Shown: positions 1 to 8,927 of the stretch, one piece after another
Position numbering within the stretch: position 1 is the first letter of the stretch
Layout of the letters: the number at the start of each line of letters is the position of its first letter
Source of the DNA: Sphaerisporangium corydalis
Lineage (GTDB): Bacteria > Actinomycetota > Actinomycetes > Streptosporangiales > Streptosporangiaceae
Assembly: GCF_025506355.1 (NCBI RefSeq)
Contig: NZ_JANZYP010000080.1
Coordinates: forward strand, 1 to 43,013
Length of the DNA stretch: 43,013 nucleotides
Direction: 5' to 3'
Program-made: the position numbers and the translations under genes
Notes under the pieces: generated by a model
Told to the model about the DNA's origin: nothing
Seen by the model: only the letters and a program-made list of their open reading frames with translations
Database searches by the model: none

Positions 1-726
1 GTGCCGACGGCTTTGGCCGCGATGGGTCTGGTGCCGGCGGTGGCGTACATGGCGTCGTGGACCGGGTGGTTCGCCTCGGCCTACGGATACGGCCGAAACT
101 GGGCCCAGGCCACCTCAAGCGGCTGGGTCTACTTCATCTTCGACTCGCTGCGGTCCTGGTGGAACTACCAGTGGATGGTCCTGAGCTTCCACACGGGCCT
201 GGACTCCACCCACCCCTACCAGTCGCAGCCCTGGCAGTGGCCGCTGCTGCTGCGGCCCGTCGCCTTCTTCTACGAGAGCCCCGGCGGCTGCGGGGCCGCG
301 AAGTGCTCCCAGGCCGTGCTCGGGGTGGGGACGCCGGTGATCTGGTACGGGGCGGTGATCGCCCTGATCGCGCTGATCGCCTGGTACGTCGCCACCCGCG
401 ACTGGCGGGCCGGCGCGGTCCTGCTGGCCTACGCCGTGGGATGGCTGCCCTGGTTCTACTACGCCATCGCCGACCACCGCACCATGTTCCTGTTCTACGT
501 CGCCCCCATGCTCCCCTTCATGATCCTCGCCCTCACCCTGGCCGCCGGACTCCTCATCGGACCCGCCGACGCCGAACCCATGAGGCGGATCATCGGAGCC
601 TCGCTTTCGGGTGCCTTCCTGCTCGTAACACTGATTAACTTCTGGTGGCTGTACCCCGTTATCGCCGCCGAGATCATTCCCTACGACGATTGGCACCGGC
701 GCATGCTGCTGGACCGCTGGATATGA
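1..726 (+). CDS. Protein O-mannosyltransferase, C-terminal part (5' end outside window)
   Basis: The frame is open from base 1, so the gene begins upstream and only about 240 C-terminal residues are seen; full actinobacterial enzymes are about 500 residues. Several hydrophobic segments (roughly residues 115-128, 137-155, 163-187 and 200-222) alternate with aromatic loops such as SLRSWWNYQWMVLSFHTGL, WQWPLL and ADHRTMFLFY, which are typical of the C-terminal four-helix part of the PMT family (Rv1002c-like). Known role of the family: transfer of mannose from polyprenyl-phosphate-mannose to Ser/Thr of secreted proteins at the membrane. The last helix is followed by a short polar tail ending in LLDRWI. 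Family assignment is firm; the acceptor proteins cannot be inferred. Confidence 0.88.
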   Translation: MPTALAAMGLVPAVAYMASWTGWFASAYGYGRNWAQATSSGWVYFIFDSLRSWWNYQWMVLSFHTGLDSTHPYQSQPWQWPLLLRPVAFFYESPGGCGAAKCSQAVLGVGTPVIWYGAVIALIALIAWYVATRDWRAGAVLLAYAVGWLPWFYYAIADHRTMFLFYVAPMLPFMILALTLAAGLLIGPADAEPMRRIIGASLSGAFLLVTLINFWWLYPVIAAEIIPYDDWHRRMLLDRWI

Positions 727-783
727 CCCGCCGACCGGTACAACCCAGCCCTTCTGCCCTTTCTGGCCTTACAGGTAGGTGAC

Positions 784-2247
784 GTGGAAATCGTCCGTGG
801 TGGTGGTCGTCGTCAGGGCCCAGGCCTATACGGCAGACTGCGGGGCATGCCTGCACCCGACGTTGCCGCGCTCCTCACCGAGCTGGAGCGCTCCGATCCG
901 GACGTCGCCGACGACGCCAGGATCGCCGTCGAGTGGCTGACCGGCGCCGAGCCACTCGAAACGATCACTCAGCTCGATGTGTGCGAGTTCCTCTGGTTCA
1001 CCCTGCCCCTGAAGGTGACCGGCGACCACGGCGACATCGCCCGCGCGCTGGGCAGGCTGCTGCGCCTCGGCGGCATGGACCGCTACGCCGCCCTGTGCGT
1101 GTCCCCGGCCACGGCCCAGATCCTGCGCGCCTACGCCCGCGAGGGCGAGGAGGCCGGCACGGCGGCCTACCAGCGCGCCCTCAGCGCCACCGGCGTGCTC
1201 CCGCCCGACGTGCCGGAACTGCTCTGGAGCTCGATCATGGGGCCGGAGGAGTTAGGCGCCCACCTCGCCTGCTCGGCCGCCCTGGAGCTCGCCATCGTGT
1301 CCGGCGAGCTCGACCCCGCGGCCGGCACCTGGAAACCCCGCGCCGAGGCGCTGACCCGCCGCTGGCTCACCGCCCCCCGCACCGAACTGGGCGGCGACAA
1401 CTGGCTCAACCGGGTGCACGGCGAGCGGCTCAACCGCTGGGTGCTCGGCCGGGGCGCGGCCCGCCGCGAGCTGGCCCAGCCCTTCGAGGTCCGCCTCCAC
1501 GCCCCTGTCCCCGCCCCCGACGGCGCCCATTTCGACGCCCTGCGCTGGCTGCTCACGGCCGCCTCCCGCCCCGAGGGCCTGCCCCTCACCCAGCGGCACA
1601 ACATCGCCCGCGCCTTTGTCGTCGAGGCGGCCGAGCGGTTCGGCTGGGAGATGACCGCCGCGCGCAGCGAGCACGGCACGGCCGCCCTGCGCACCCTGCG
1701 CCGCATCGCCGAGCACGAGATGCAGGCCGTGCGCCGCATCGGCCGGCGGCTCCTGATCACCCCGGCGGGCGGCAGGCTGCTCGCCGACCCGGCCGCCATG
1801 TGGCAGGCCGTGTCCGCCGCGCTGCTGACACCGGCGACGGGCGAGCGGGAGATGGAGATGTCGGTCCGCGAGGTCGGGCTGATGATCATGAGCGACGGCC
1901 GGGAGCTGCCGTGCGAGTCGCTCGCCGAGCGCATCACCGAAGTCGTCGTGGGCGAGGGCTGGCGCACCGCCACCCCCGCCGACGTGGCCCGTCCCCTGGT
2001 GGAGCTGCGCCACCGCCTGGAGGCGCTCGACCTGTGCGCCTCCCCCGCGCAGATCACCTCCCCCGACGGGTCCACCGGGTCCACGGCCTCGGGTGCCGTG
2101 TCCGCGGGTTCCCCGGGGGGTGGGCGCTCCGGCGCCGCTTCCCGCGAGCCCGCGCCGGCGACGCTGACGCCGGTCGGCCGGGCCGCCGCGCTCGCCGCCC
2201 TGCGCGGCCAGGCCCTCCGCCCCCGCCAGTACGTCGCCCTCTCCTGA
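784..2247 (+). CDS. Hypothetical protein of about 487 residues
   Basis: I do not recognise the family with confidence. The protein is acidic and largely helical, with no signal peptide or membrane segment, so it is probably cytoplasmic. Residues about 425-455 form a Gly/Ser-rich linker, and the last 30 residues (TPVGRAAALAAL) look like the end of a winged-helix-type domain; this is only a resemblance. The GTG at 784 has a purine-rich stretch (GGTAGGTGA) just before it; an ATG at 847 (MPAPDVAALL) is an alternative, because the first 21 residues are low-complexity. It follows the mannosyltransferase by 57 nt on the same strand and is convergent with the ATPase gene ending at 2266. Coding is supported by codon bias along the whole frame. 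Confidence 0.75.
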   Translation: MEIVRGGGRRQGPGLYGRLRGMPAPDVAALLTELERSDPDVADDARIAVEWLTGAEPLETITQLDVCEFLWFTLPLKVTGDHGDIARALGRLLRLGGMDRYAALCVSPATAQILRAYAREGEEAGTAAYQRALSATGVLPPDVPELLWSSIMGPEELGAHLACSAALELAIVSGELDPAAGTWKPRAEALTRRWLTAPRTELGGDNWLNRVHGERLNRWVLGRGAARRELAQPFEVRLHAPVPAPDGAHFDALRWLLTAASRPEGLPLTQRHNIARAFVVEAAERFGWEMTAARSEHGTAALRTLRRIAEHEMQAVRRIGRRLLITPAGGRLLADPAAMWQAVSAALLTPATGEREMEMSVREVGLMIMSDGRELPCESLAERITEVVVGEGWRTATPADVARPLVELRHRLEALDLCASPAQITSPDGSTGSTASGAVSAGSPGGGRSGAASREPAPATLTPVGRAAALAALRGQALRPRQYVALS

Positions 2248-2265
2248 GCTGTCCTGAGAGGCGGG

Positions 2266-3798
2266 TCAGGTCTCGGCGGGGCCTAGGGCGGGTGCCGCGA
2301 TGGCCGACATGATGTTGTCCTCGGTCACGTCATGGCCGGTGAGCTCGCGGGCGACCGTCCCGTCCCGCAGGACCACGACGCGGTCGCAGTTCTCCACCAG
2401 CTCGCCCACGTCCGAGGAGATCAGCAGCACCGCGAGGCCGTCGACCGCCAGCTCGTCGATGAGCGACCGCATCTCCGCCCTGCTGGGGACGTCGACGCCG
2501 TGGCTGGGCTCGTCCAGGAGCAGCACCTTCGGGTTCATCGCGAGCCAGCGGGCCAGCAGCACCTTCTGCTGGTTGCCGCCCGACAGCTCCCCGGCCCGCT
2601 GGCCCGGCGACACCGCCTTGATGCGCAGCCGCCGCATGAAGGTGGCCACGATCCGGTCGACGCGGGCGTCCGACACGATCCCGGCCCGTGACAGGCGGGG
2701 GAGCGCCGCCAGCGCGATGTTGTCCCGCACCGACAGGCTGGGGATGATCCCCTCGGTCCTGCGGTTCTCCGGGACCAGCCCGATGCCGGCCCGGATGGCG
2801 CTCCTGATCGACCACTTGCCGAGCGGGGCGCCCGCGACGGTCACCTGCCCGGCGTCCAGGGGCTCCACCCCGGCGATGGCCCGCGCCGTCTCGCTGCGCC
2901 CGGCGCCGAGCAGGCCGCCGAGGCCGACGACCTCTCCGGGGCGCAGGGCGATGGAGATGTCGGCCAGGACGTGGCGCCGGCTGAGGCCGGTGGCCTCCAG
3001 GATCGGCAGGTCGGCGGGCTCGTCGGCCGGGCCGCCTGCCTGCGCGGGGCCGCTCGGCGGGTTGAACGGCATGCCCAGCATGAGCGAGACGAGCCTGAAG
3101 CGGTCCAGGCCGGACATCGGGCCGGTGTGCACGACCCTGCCGTCCCGCAGGACCGTGACCCGGTCGCAGACGCGGTAGAGCTCCTCCAACCGGTGGCTCA
3201 CGTAGATCACCGAACGGCCGCCGTCCCTGAGCCCGTCGATCACGCGGAAGAGCGTCTCGACCTCGCCGGGTTCCATCGAGGACGTGGGCTCGTCCATGAT
3301 CACGACCTTGGCCCCGGCGGAGACGGCGCGCGCGAGGGCGACCAGCTGCTGCGTGCCGGCGGGCAGCGCCGCCACCGGCCGGCGCACGTCGGCGCGCACG
3401 CCGTACCCGGCGAGGATCTCCTCGGCGTCCGCGTGCATCCGGGTGAAGTCGATGAGCCCGAGGCGCCCGCGCGGCTCCCGGCCGAGGAAGATGTTGCGGG
3501 CCACGCTCATCTGGGGAGCGAGGTTGCCCTTCTGGTAGATCGTCGAGATCCCCGCGCGCAGCGCCTGGAGCGGGCCGGCGAACCTCACGGGCTCACCGAG
3601 GTGGCGGACCTCTCCCCCGTCCGGCTGGTACACGCCGGAGAACACCTTGACCAGAGTGGACTTCCCCGCGCCGTTGCCGCCGACGAGCGCGTGGACCTCC
3701 CCCTCGGCGACGGCCACCGACACGTGGTCGAGCGCGCGGACGCCGGGGAAGCTCTTCAGAACGCCGGCGGCCTGGAGGACCACGCTGCTACCTGTCAC
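2266..3798 (-). CDS. Orphan sugar ABC transporter ATPase (RbsA/YtfR-like, two NBDs)
   Basis: Double-nucleotide-binding-domain ATPase of the RbsA/MglA/YtfR class, about 510 residues, which would energise a sugar importer at the inner face of the membrane. NBD1 has Walker A GGNGAGKST and Walker B VVIMDEPTSS; its signature is the degenerate LPAGTQQLVALARA normal for this family. NBD2 has the usual degenerate Walker A (GGLLGAGRSE), a full LSGGNQQKV signature and Walker B VLLLDEPSHGVDV. The start chosen is GTG 3798, with GGAGG 6 nt upstream; an in-frame ATG at 3876 lacks a ribosome-binding site. It lies downstream of the DeoR gene on the same strand, and no permease or binding-protein gene is next to it. 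It is a clear paralogue of the ATPase at 6248, but with changes near the Q-loop (YQKGNL instead of YQEVNL) and in NBD2 (SHGVDV instead of TRGIDV). Confidence 0.9.
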   Translation of the reverse strand: MTGSSVVLQAAGVLKSFPGVRALDHVSVAVAEGEVHALVGGNGAGKSTLVKVFSGVYQPDGGEVRHLGEPVRFAGPLQALRAGISTIYQKGNLAPQMSVARNIFLGREPRGRLGLIDFTRMHADAEEILAGYGVRADVRRPVAALPAGTQQLVALARAVSAGAKVVIMDEPTSSMEPGEVETLFRVIDGLRDGGRSVIYVSHRLEELYRVCDRVTVLRDGRVVHTGPMSGLDRFRLVSLMLGMPFNPPSGPAQAGGPADEPADLPILEATGLSRRHVLADISIALRPGEVVGLGGLLGAGRSETARAIAGVEPLDAGQVTVAGAPLGKWSIRSAIRAGIGLVPENRRTEGIIPSLSVRDNIALAALPRLSRAGIVSDARVDRIVATFMRRLRIKAVSPGQRAGELSGGNQQKVLLARWLAMNPKVLLLDEPSHGVDVPSRAEMRSLIDELAVDGLAVLLISSDVGELVENCDRVVVLRDGTVARELTGHDVTEDNIMSAIAAPALGPAET

Positions 3799-4002
3799 AA
3801 GCTTCCTCCCCGGACGACCTGGCTCGGCGAGAGGAGACACCTCGGTGAGACCGATGGTGATCGGGGAATGACACATTCTCGTAACAGAAGGAAACTTATC
3901 GGATCACGGACGATCAAAACCAGTCACGCCTCGCCACGACCCTGCCAGGCCGCACACCGTACGCTCCCGGACGGTCCGGCGGGACGACGCGGGCCGGACG
4001 GG

Positions 4003-4821
4003 TCAGCCCAGCCGGGCGACATGGAGCCGTACGCCCCGGCCGGTCAGCTCGTCGAGGACGTCACGGGGCGCGCCGTCGTCGGTGACCAGGTGGTCGATCT
4101 GCTCGGTCGCCACCGTCTGCACCATCGTGTCGATGCCGATCTTGGTGTGGTCGGCCAGCACGACGACCTCCTCCGCCGCCGCCGCGAGGGCGCGGTCCAC
4201 GCTCGCGACCTGCAGGTTCGGCGTGGAGAGCCCGCGTTCCGCCGACAGCCCGTTGCCCGAGATGAACGCCCGCCGCACGCGCAGCCCGGCGAGCGACCGC
4301 TCGGCCGCGCTGCCGACGAGCGCGTGGATGGAGCCGCGCAGGGTGCCGCCGGTGAGGACCACCTCGACGCGGGGGGAGCCGGCGAGCGCCTGGGCGACCA
4401 GCAGCGAGTTCGTCACGACGGCCAGTTCGGTGTTCCTGCTGAGCCTGCGGGCGAACTCCTGGGTGGTCGTGCCGGGCCCGACCACGATGGCGTCGCCGTC
4501 CTCGACCAGCGAGGCGGCGAGGTCGGCGATCACGCTCTTCTCGATGGAGGCGACCTGGGACTTCTGTGAGTGCGTCGGCTCGCGCGACAGCTCGCCGGGC
4601 AGCGTCGCGCCGCCGTGGTGGCGGTTGAGCAGGCCTTCGGCCTCAAGGGCCCGCAGGTCACGGCGCACCGTGACCTCCGACGACCGCACCGCCTGGGCCA
4701 GCTCCCTCAGCGAGACCGCGCCGTTGACGCGGACCAGCTCGATGATGCGCTGCCGTCGCTCGGCGGCGAACACAGGCCGGCGGACCTCACCCGATCCCCC
4801 GGTGTCGCCCACGGCTCCCAC
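4003..4821 (-). CDS. DeoR-family transcriptional regulator of sugar metabolism
   Basis: About 272 residues. An N-terminal winged helix-turn-helix (residues about 17-65: RRQRIIELV, VSLRELAQAV, VTVRRDLRALE, NRHHGGA) is followed by the DeoR sugar-sensor domain of the ribose-phosphate-isomerase-like fold, with VVGPGTTTQEFA, VVTNSL and VVLADHTKIG. Family members usually repress sugar genes and respond to a sugar phosphate. It is divergent from the ytfQ-like operon across a 284-nt AT-richer interval and precedes the orphan ATPase on its own strand, so control of both units is a reasonable inference. The start is GTG 4821; a GTG at 4809 is a possible alternative. The ligand is not known. Confidence 0.92.
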   Translation of the reverse strand: MGAVGDTGGSGEVRRPVFAAERRQRIIELVRVNGAVSLRELAQAVRSSEVTVRRDLRALEAEGLLNRHHGGATLPGELSREPTHSQKSQVASIEKSVIADLAASLVEDGDAIVVGPGTTTQEFARRLSRNTELAVVTNSLLVAQALAGSPRVEVVLTGGTLRGSIHALVGSAAERSLAGLRVRRAFISGNGLSAERGLSTPNLQVASVDRALAAAAEEVVVLADHTKIGIDTMVQTVATEQIDHLVTDDGAPRDVLDELTGRGVRLHVARLG

Positions 4822-4958
4822 CTTGTCATCCGTGCCGCCCGTATAACACTTGTCCGATTCTGATCATAGTCGGCCCGCCGACACCGCCGCGAGCCGTACG
4901 GCGAGGGCCTGGGTCACCGCCGATCGTGACCGAGTTAGAGCGTTTGTGATCGGAACTC

Positions 4959-4987
4959 TTGACTGTTTTGGTCCATTGATGCTTATT
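4959..4987 (+). promoter_or_regulatory. Candidate promoter of the furanose importer operon
   Basis: Within the divergent interval 4822-5105, TTGACT (4959-4964) and CTTATT (4982-4987) are separated by 17 nt, in the most AT-rich stretch of the interval. The -35 is a close match, the -10 a poor one. No clear DeoR operator could be picked out. The leader from here to the ytfQ start would be about 110 nt. Confidence 0.35.
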
Positions 4988-5105
4988 TTGGGGCAGCATC
5001 CATCCAGACCCGCTCGATTTCGCGACATCCGATTCTGCGCGCAAGACGTCGGCCGCTCGAAGGGCGTCGCCGCGTACGGCACACCCCCCAGGGGAAGGAA
5101 AGCTC

Positions 5106-6185
5106 ATGACCATGGAGCCCGGCCGTCACACCCGCACAGCCGCCATCGCCCTGGCCGTGGTCCTCGCGGCCGCCGGCTGCGCGAAGTCGGAGGAGACCAC
5201 GGCCGCACCGGCCGCGAGCGACACCCAGGGACGGCAGGTGGTGCAGACGCCCACCGGCGACGCCGGTCCCACCTGCACGCTCGCCAAGTTCGGCGGCACG
5301 AAGTTCGACCTCAAGGCGGCGACGGTGGGCTTCTCCCAGTCGGAGAAGGAGGCCAACCCCTTCCGCATCGCCGAAACCAGGTCGATCAAGGACGAGGCCG
5401 CCAAGCTCGGCATTCAGAAGCTCAGGGTGACCAACGCGCAGTCCCAGTTCTCCAAGCAGATCACCGACGTGCAGCAACTGATCGCTCAGGGCGCCCAGCT
5501 CCTGGTCATCGCCCCGCTGAACTCCGACGGCTGGGAGCCGGTGCTCCAGCAGGCGTCCGCCAAGAAGATCCCGATCATCACGGTCGACCGGAAGATCAAC
5601 GCCACGTCCTGCGGCGACTACCTGACCTTCATCGGCTCCAACTTCTACGAGCAGGGCAGGCGCGCGGCCGACCAGATGATCAAGGCGCTGGACGGCAAGG
5701 GCAAGGTCGCGATCCTGCTCGGGGCGCCGGGCAACAACGTGACCACAGAGCGCACCAACGGCTTCAAGGAGCAGGTGCGGAAGCAGGCGCCCGGCATCGA
5801 GATCTCGTTCGAGCAGACCGGCGAGTTCGCCCGGGAGAAGGGCCAGCAGGTCACCGAGCAGCTCATCCAGTCCAACCCGGACATCAACGGGATCTACGCG
5901 GAGAACGACGAGATGGCGCTCGGCGCGGTGACCGCGCTCAAGGGCGCGGGCAAGGAGGCCGGGGACATCAAGATCGTGTCGGTGGACGGCACCCGGAGCG
6001 CCGTTCAGGGCATCGTCGACGGCTGGCTGTATTCCGTGATCGAATCCAACCCGAGGTTCGGCCCGCTCGCATTCGAGACCGCCCAGAAGTTCCTGGACGG
6101 CCAGGCGATCCCCGACAAGGTGATCATCTCCGACCGGGAGTACGCCGGGGACACCGCCAAGGCGGGCCTGGACGAGGCGTACTGA
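5106..6185 (+). CDS. ytfQ: Sugar-binding lipoprotein of a furanose ABC importer (YtfQ-like)
   Basis: 359 residues. A lipoprotein signal peptide ends in VVLAAAGC with lipid-modified Cys25, so the mature protein is anchored outside the membrane. The body is a periplasmic-binding-protein-like type I fold. Several segments resemble Escherichia coli YtfQ, the galactofuranose-binding protein: TVGFSQ, IAETRSIKDEA, IAPLNSDGWEPVLQQA, ERTNGF, YAENDEMALGA, VDGTRSA. Gene order (binding protein, ATPase, two permeases) is also the ytfQRT-yjfF order. The ATG at 5106 follows GGGGAAGGAAA at a suitable distance. A furanose sugar is the likely substrate by homology; galactofuranose itself is not proven. Confidence 0.92.
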   Translation: MTMEPGRHTRTAAIALAVVLAAAGCAKSEETTAAPAASDTQGRQVVQTPTGDAGPTCTLAKFGGTKFDLKAATVGFSQSEKEANPFRIAETRSIKDEAAKLGIQKLRVTNAQSQFSKQITDVQQLIAQGAQLLVIAPLNSDGWEPVLQQASAKKIPIITVDRKINATSCGDYLTFIGSNFYEQGRRAADQMIKALDGKGKVAILLGAPGNNVTTERTNGFKEQVRKQAPGIEISFEQTGEFAREKGQQVTEQLIQSNPDINGIYAENDEMALGAVTALKGAGKEAGDIKIVSVDGTRSAVQGIVDGWLYSVIESNPRFGPLAFETAQKFLDGQAIPDKVIISDREYAGDTAKAGLDEAY

Positions 6186-6247
6186 CCCAGGCCGGCGCGG
6201 GCGGCACGCGCCGCTCGTACCGGGAACCGACGTGAAGGGGGAGGTCA

Positions 6248-7846
6248 GTGGGCGCGTCCGAGGAGCCCGTGCTGGAAGCCAGGCAGGTCACCAAACGCTT
6301 TCCCGGCGTCGTGGCGCTGGACGGGGTGTCGTTCGCCGTGCTCCCGGGCGAGGTGCACGCCCTGGTCGGCGAGAACGGGGCCGGGAAGTCGACCCTGATC
6401 AAGGTCTTCACGGGCGTCTACCGGCCGGACGGCGGCGAGCTGCGCTACCAGGGGGAACGCGTCGCCTTCGGCACGCCCCTTGAGGCCCAGAGGTCCGGCA
6501 TCTCGACGATCTATCAGGAGGTCAACCTCGTCCCGATGATGAGCGTGGCCCGCAACCTGCTGCTCGGACGCGAGCCCCGCAACCGGCTGGGGGTGATCGA
6601 CGCCACCCGCATGTACGCCGAGGCCGAGGCCCTGCTCGCCGGGTACGGGGTGCGGACGGACGTACGCCGTCCCCTGCGCACGCTCGGCATGGGCGCCCAG
6701 CAGATGGTCGCCCTGGCCAGGGCCATCTCGGTCGACGCACGCGTCGTGATCATGGACGAACCCACCTCGTCGCTGGAACCGCGCGAGGTGGAGACCCTGT
6801 TCGGGGTGATCAGGCGGCTCCGCGACGACGGGATCGCCGTGGTCTACGTCAGCCACCGGCTCGACGAGCTGTACCAGGTCTGCGACCGGGTGACCGTCCT
6901 GCGGGACGGCCGCCTGGCGCACACCGGGCCGATGGCCGGCCTGGACCGGCTCCGGCTCATCTCCCTCATGCTCGGCCGCGCCCTCGACGAGGTCAGGACG
7001 AGCGGCGCCACCCGGTTCTCCCGCGACCACGACGCCGAAGCCACCGGCGCGCCCGTCATGGAGGCGCGGTCCCTCACCAGCAGGCACGTGCTCCGGGACG
7101 TGTCGGTCAGCGTGCGGCCCGGCGAGGTCGTCGGCCTCGGCGGGCTGCTCGGCGCCGGGCGCAGCGAGACCGCCAAGGCGATCCTCGGGGCACTGCCGCT
7201 CGACTCCGGTGTGGTGCTCGTCGCCGGGCTGCCGCTGCGGCGCGGCTCCACGACCACCGCGATCCGGGCCGGCGTCAGCCTGCTCCCCGAGGACCGCAAG
7301 GCCGAGGGCATCATCCCCAACCTTTCGGTGCGCGAGAACATCGTCCTGGCCTCGCTCTCCCGCCTCGCGCGCGGCGGCGTCGTGTCGGACGCGCGGGTCG
7401 ACGAGGTGGTCGACGCCTTCATCCGCAAGCTCCGGATCAAGGCCTCCTCGCCGCACCAGAAGGTCTCCGAGCTGTCCGGCGGCAACCAGCAGAAGGTCCT
7501 GCTGGCCCGGTGGCTCGCCGTACGCCCCAAGGTGCTGCTGCTGGACGAGCCCACCCGGGGCATCGACGTGGGCGCCAAGGCCGAGGTCCAGGCCCTGATC
7601 GACGAACTGGCGGACGAGGGCCTCGGCGTCCTGCTGATCTCCTCCGACCTGGAGGAACTGGCCGAGGGCTCCGACCGCATCATCGTCCTGCGCGAGGGCG
7701 CCGTCGTGGCCGAACTCTCCGGCGCCGACGTCACCGAGCAGGGCATCATGACCTCCATAGCCCACCACTCCCCCACCTCCGGCCCCTTGGCCGTGGAACC
7801 GGTCACACGGGCGGACCACTCCTCGAAAGCGGAATCCCATGACTGA
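6248..7846 (+). CDS. ytfR: Furanose ABC importer ATPase (YtfR-like, two NBDs)
   Basis: 532 residues. NBD1: Walker A GENGAGKST (41-49), Q-loop region IYQEVNLVPMMSVARN, degenerate signature GMGAQQMVALARA, Walker B VVIMDEPTSSLEP. NBD2: degenerate Walker A GGLLGAGRSE, signature LSGGNQQKVLLARWL, Walker B VLLLDEPTRGIDVG. This pattern is standard for RbsA-type double ATPases. The GTG start at 6248 has GGGGGAGG directly upstream. The gene is 62 nt after the binding protein and overlaps the first permease by 8 nt, which suggests translational coupling. It energises the two permeases encoded next. Confidence 0.95.
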   Translation: MGASEEPVLEARQVTKRFPGVVALDGVSFAVLPGEVHALVGENGAGKSTLIKVFTGVYRPDGGELRYQGERVAFGTPLEAQRSGISTIYQEVNLVPMMSVARNLLLGREPRNRLGVIDATRMYAEAEALLAGYGVRTDVRRPLRTLGMGAQQMVALARAISVDARVVIMDEPTSSLEPREVETLFGVIRRLRDDGIAVVYVSHRLDELYQVCDRVTVLRDGRLAHTGPMAGLDRLRLISLMLGRALDEVRTSGATRFSRDHDAEATGAPVMEARSLTSRHVLRDVSVSVRPGEVVGLGGLLGAGRSETAKAILGALPLDSGVVLVAGLPLRRGSTTTAIRAGVSLLPEDRKAEGIIPNLSVRENIVLASLSRLARGGVVSDARVDEVVDAFIRKLRIKASSPHQKVSELSGGNQQKVLLARWLAVRPKVLLLDEPTRGIDVGAKAEVQALIDELADEGLGVLLISSDLEELAEGSDRIIVLREGAVVAELSGADVTEQGIMTSIAHHSPTSGPLAVEPVTRADHSSKAESHD

Positions 7847-8807
7847 CACCACGACCGCGGCGCCGGCCACGCGCGTGGACCGGACGCGCCTGTTCGCCTG
7901 GCTCCAGGAGTACGGGGTGTACGCCGCCGTACTGACCCTCCTGGTGCTCAACGTGCTCTTCACCCCCCGCTTCCTGGACGTCGCCAACTTCCGCACCCAG
8001 CTCGTCCAGGTCACCCCCATCGTGATCGTCTCGCTGGGGATGGCGCTGGTGATCGGCACACAGGGGATCGACCTGTCGGTCGGGTCGGTGATGGCGCTGT
8101 CGGCGGCCATGGTCGTGCTCTACCTCGGGTACGGCGTCCTGCCCGCCCTCATCGTGGCGCTCGTCGCGGGCGCCGCCGTCGGAGCGGCCGGCGGCTCGCT
8201 GGTCGCCTACGTGGGTGTGCAGCCGATCGTCGCCACGCTCGCGCTGCTCGTCGGCGTGCGCGGCCTGGCCAACGTGCTCGTGCCGCAGCTCATGGAGTTC
8301 CGCAACCCGGACCTGATCGCGCTCGGCAGCAGCTCCGTCGCCGGAGTGCCGATCATCGTGGTCATCGCGGCGGCCCTGACCCTGCTCATGGCCTTCCTCG
8401 TCCGCCGGACCACGTTCGGCCGGCAGGTGGTCGCGATCGGCGGCAACCGCACGGCGAGCGAGCTGTCCGGCCTGCCGGTGAAACGCGTCCTGATGACGGT
8501 CTACATGATCTCCGGGGCGCTGGCCGCGCTCGCGGGGGTACTGGCCACGGCCCGCCTGCAGGCCAGCGACCCCACCTCGCTCGGCCTGTTCATCGAACTC
8601 TCCGCGATCACGGCCGTGGTGGTCGGCGGCACCCCGCTGGCCGGCGGGCGCATCAGGGTCCTCAGCACCGTCATGGGAGCCCTGCTGATGCAACTCCTCT
8701 CCGCCACCCTGATCAAGCACAACCTCCCCCAGTCCTGGACCCAGATGGTCCAGGCGGTCATCATCCTCACCGCCGTCTACGTCACCCGAGAACGCGGCCC
8801 CCGATGA
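7839..8807 (+). CDS. ytfT: Furanose ABC importer permease (YtfT-like)
   Basis: 322 residues, BPD_transp_2 (RbsC-like) family, with eight to ten hydrophobic segments starting near residue 27. The family motif GIDLSVGS is at residues 76-83, and the conserved cytoplasmic loop RRTTFGRQVVAIGGNRTASELSG (in part) lies near 190-210. The start ATG lies inside the 3' end of the ATPase gene (8-nt overlap). The N-terminal 25 residues are polar and threonine-rich. It forms one half of the transmembrane channel with the following permease. Confidence 0.94.
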   Translation: MTDTTTAAPATRVDRTRLFAWLQEYGVYAAVLTLLVLNVLFTPRFLDVANFRTQLVQVTPIVIVSLGMALVIGTQGIDLSVGSVMALSAAMVVLYLGYGVLPALIVALVAGAAVGAAGGSLVAYVGVQPIVATLALLVGVRGLANVLVPQLMEFRNPDLIALGSSSVAGVPIIVVIAAALTLLMAFLVRRTTFGRQVVAIGGNRTASELSGLPVKRVLMTVYMISGALAALAGVLATARLQASDPTSLGLFIELSAITAVVVGGTPLAGGRIRVLSTVMGALLMQLLSATLIKHNLPQSWTQMVQAVIILTAVYVTRERGPR

Positions 8808-8927
8808 CCCCACCCCCCGGGTGCGCACGTCCTCCCTCACGCGGCCGCCCGGCGATCCGCCCCGACGCGAGCGGAGTGGCCCCAACATGATCGACTCCGA
8901 TGCCGACCCCTCCCTGGAGCGTGGAGC

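Noticed and set aside
2971..4569. Long plus-strand frame antisense to the orphan ATPase and DeoR genes
   Set aside because: A shadow frame from GC codon bias; both minus-strand proteins have full domain motifs.
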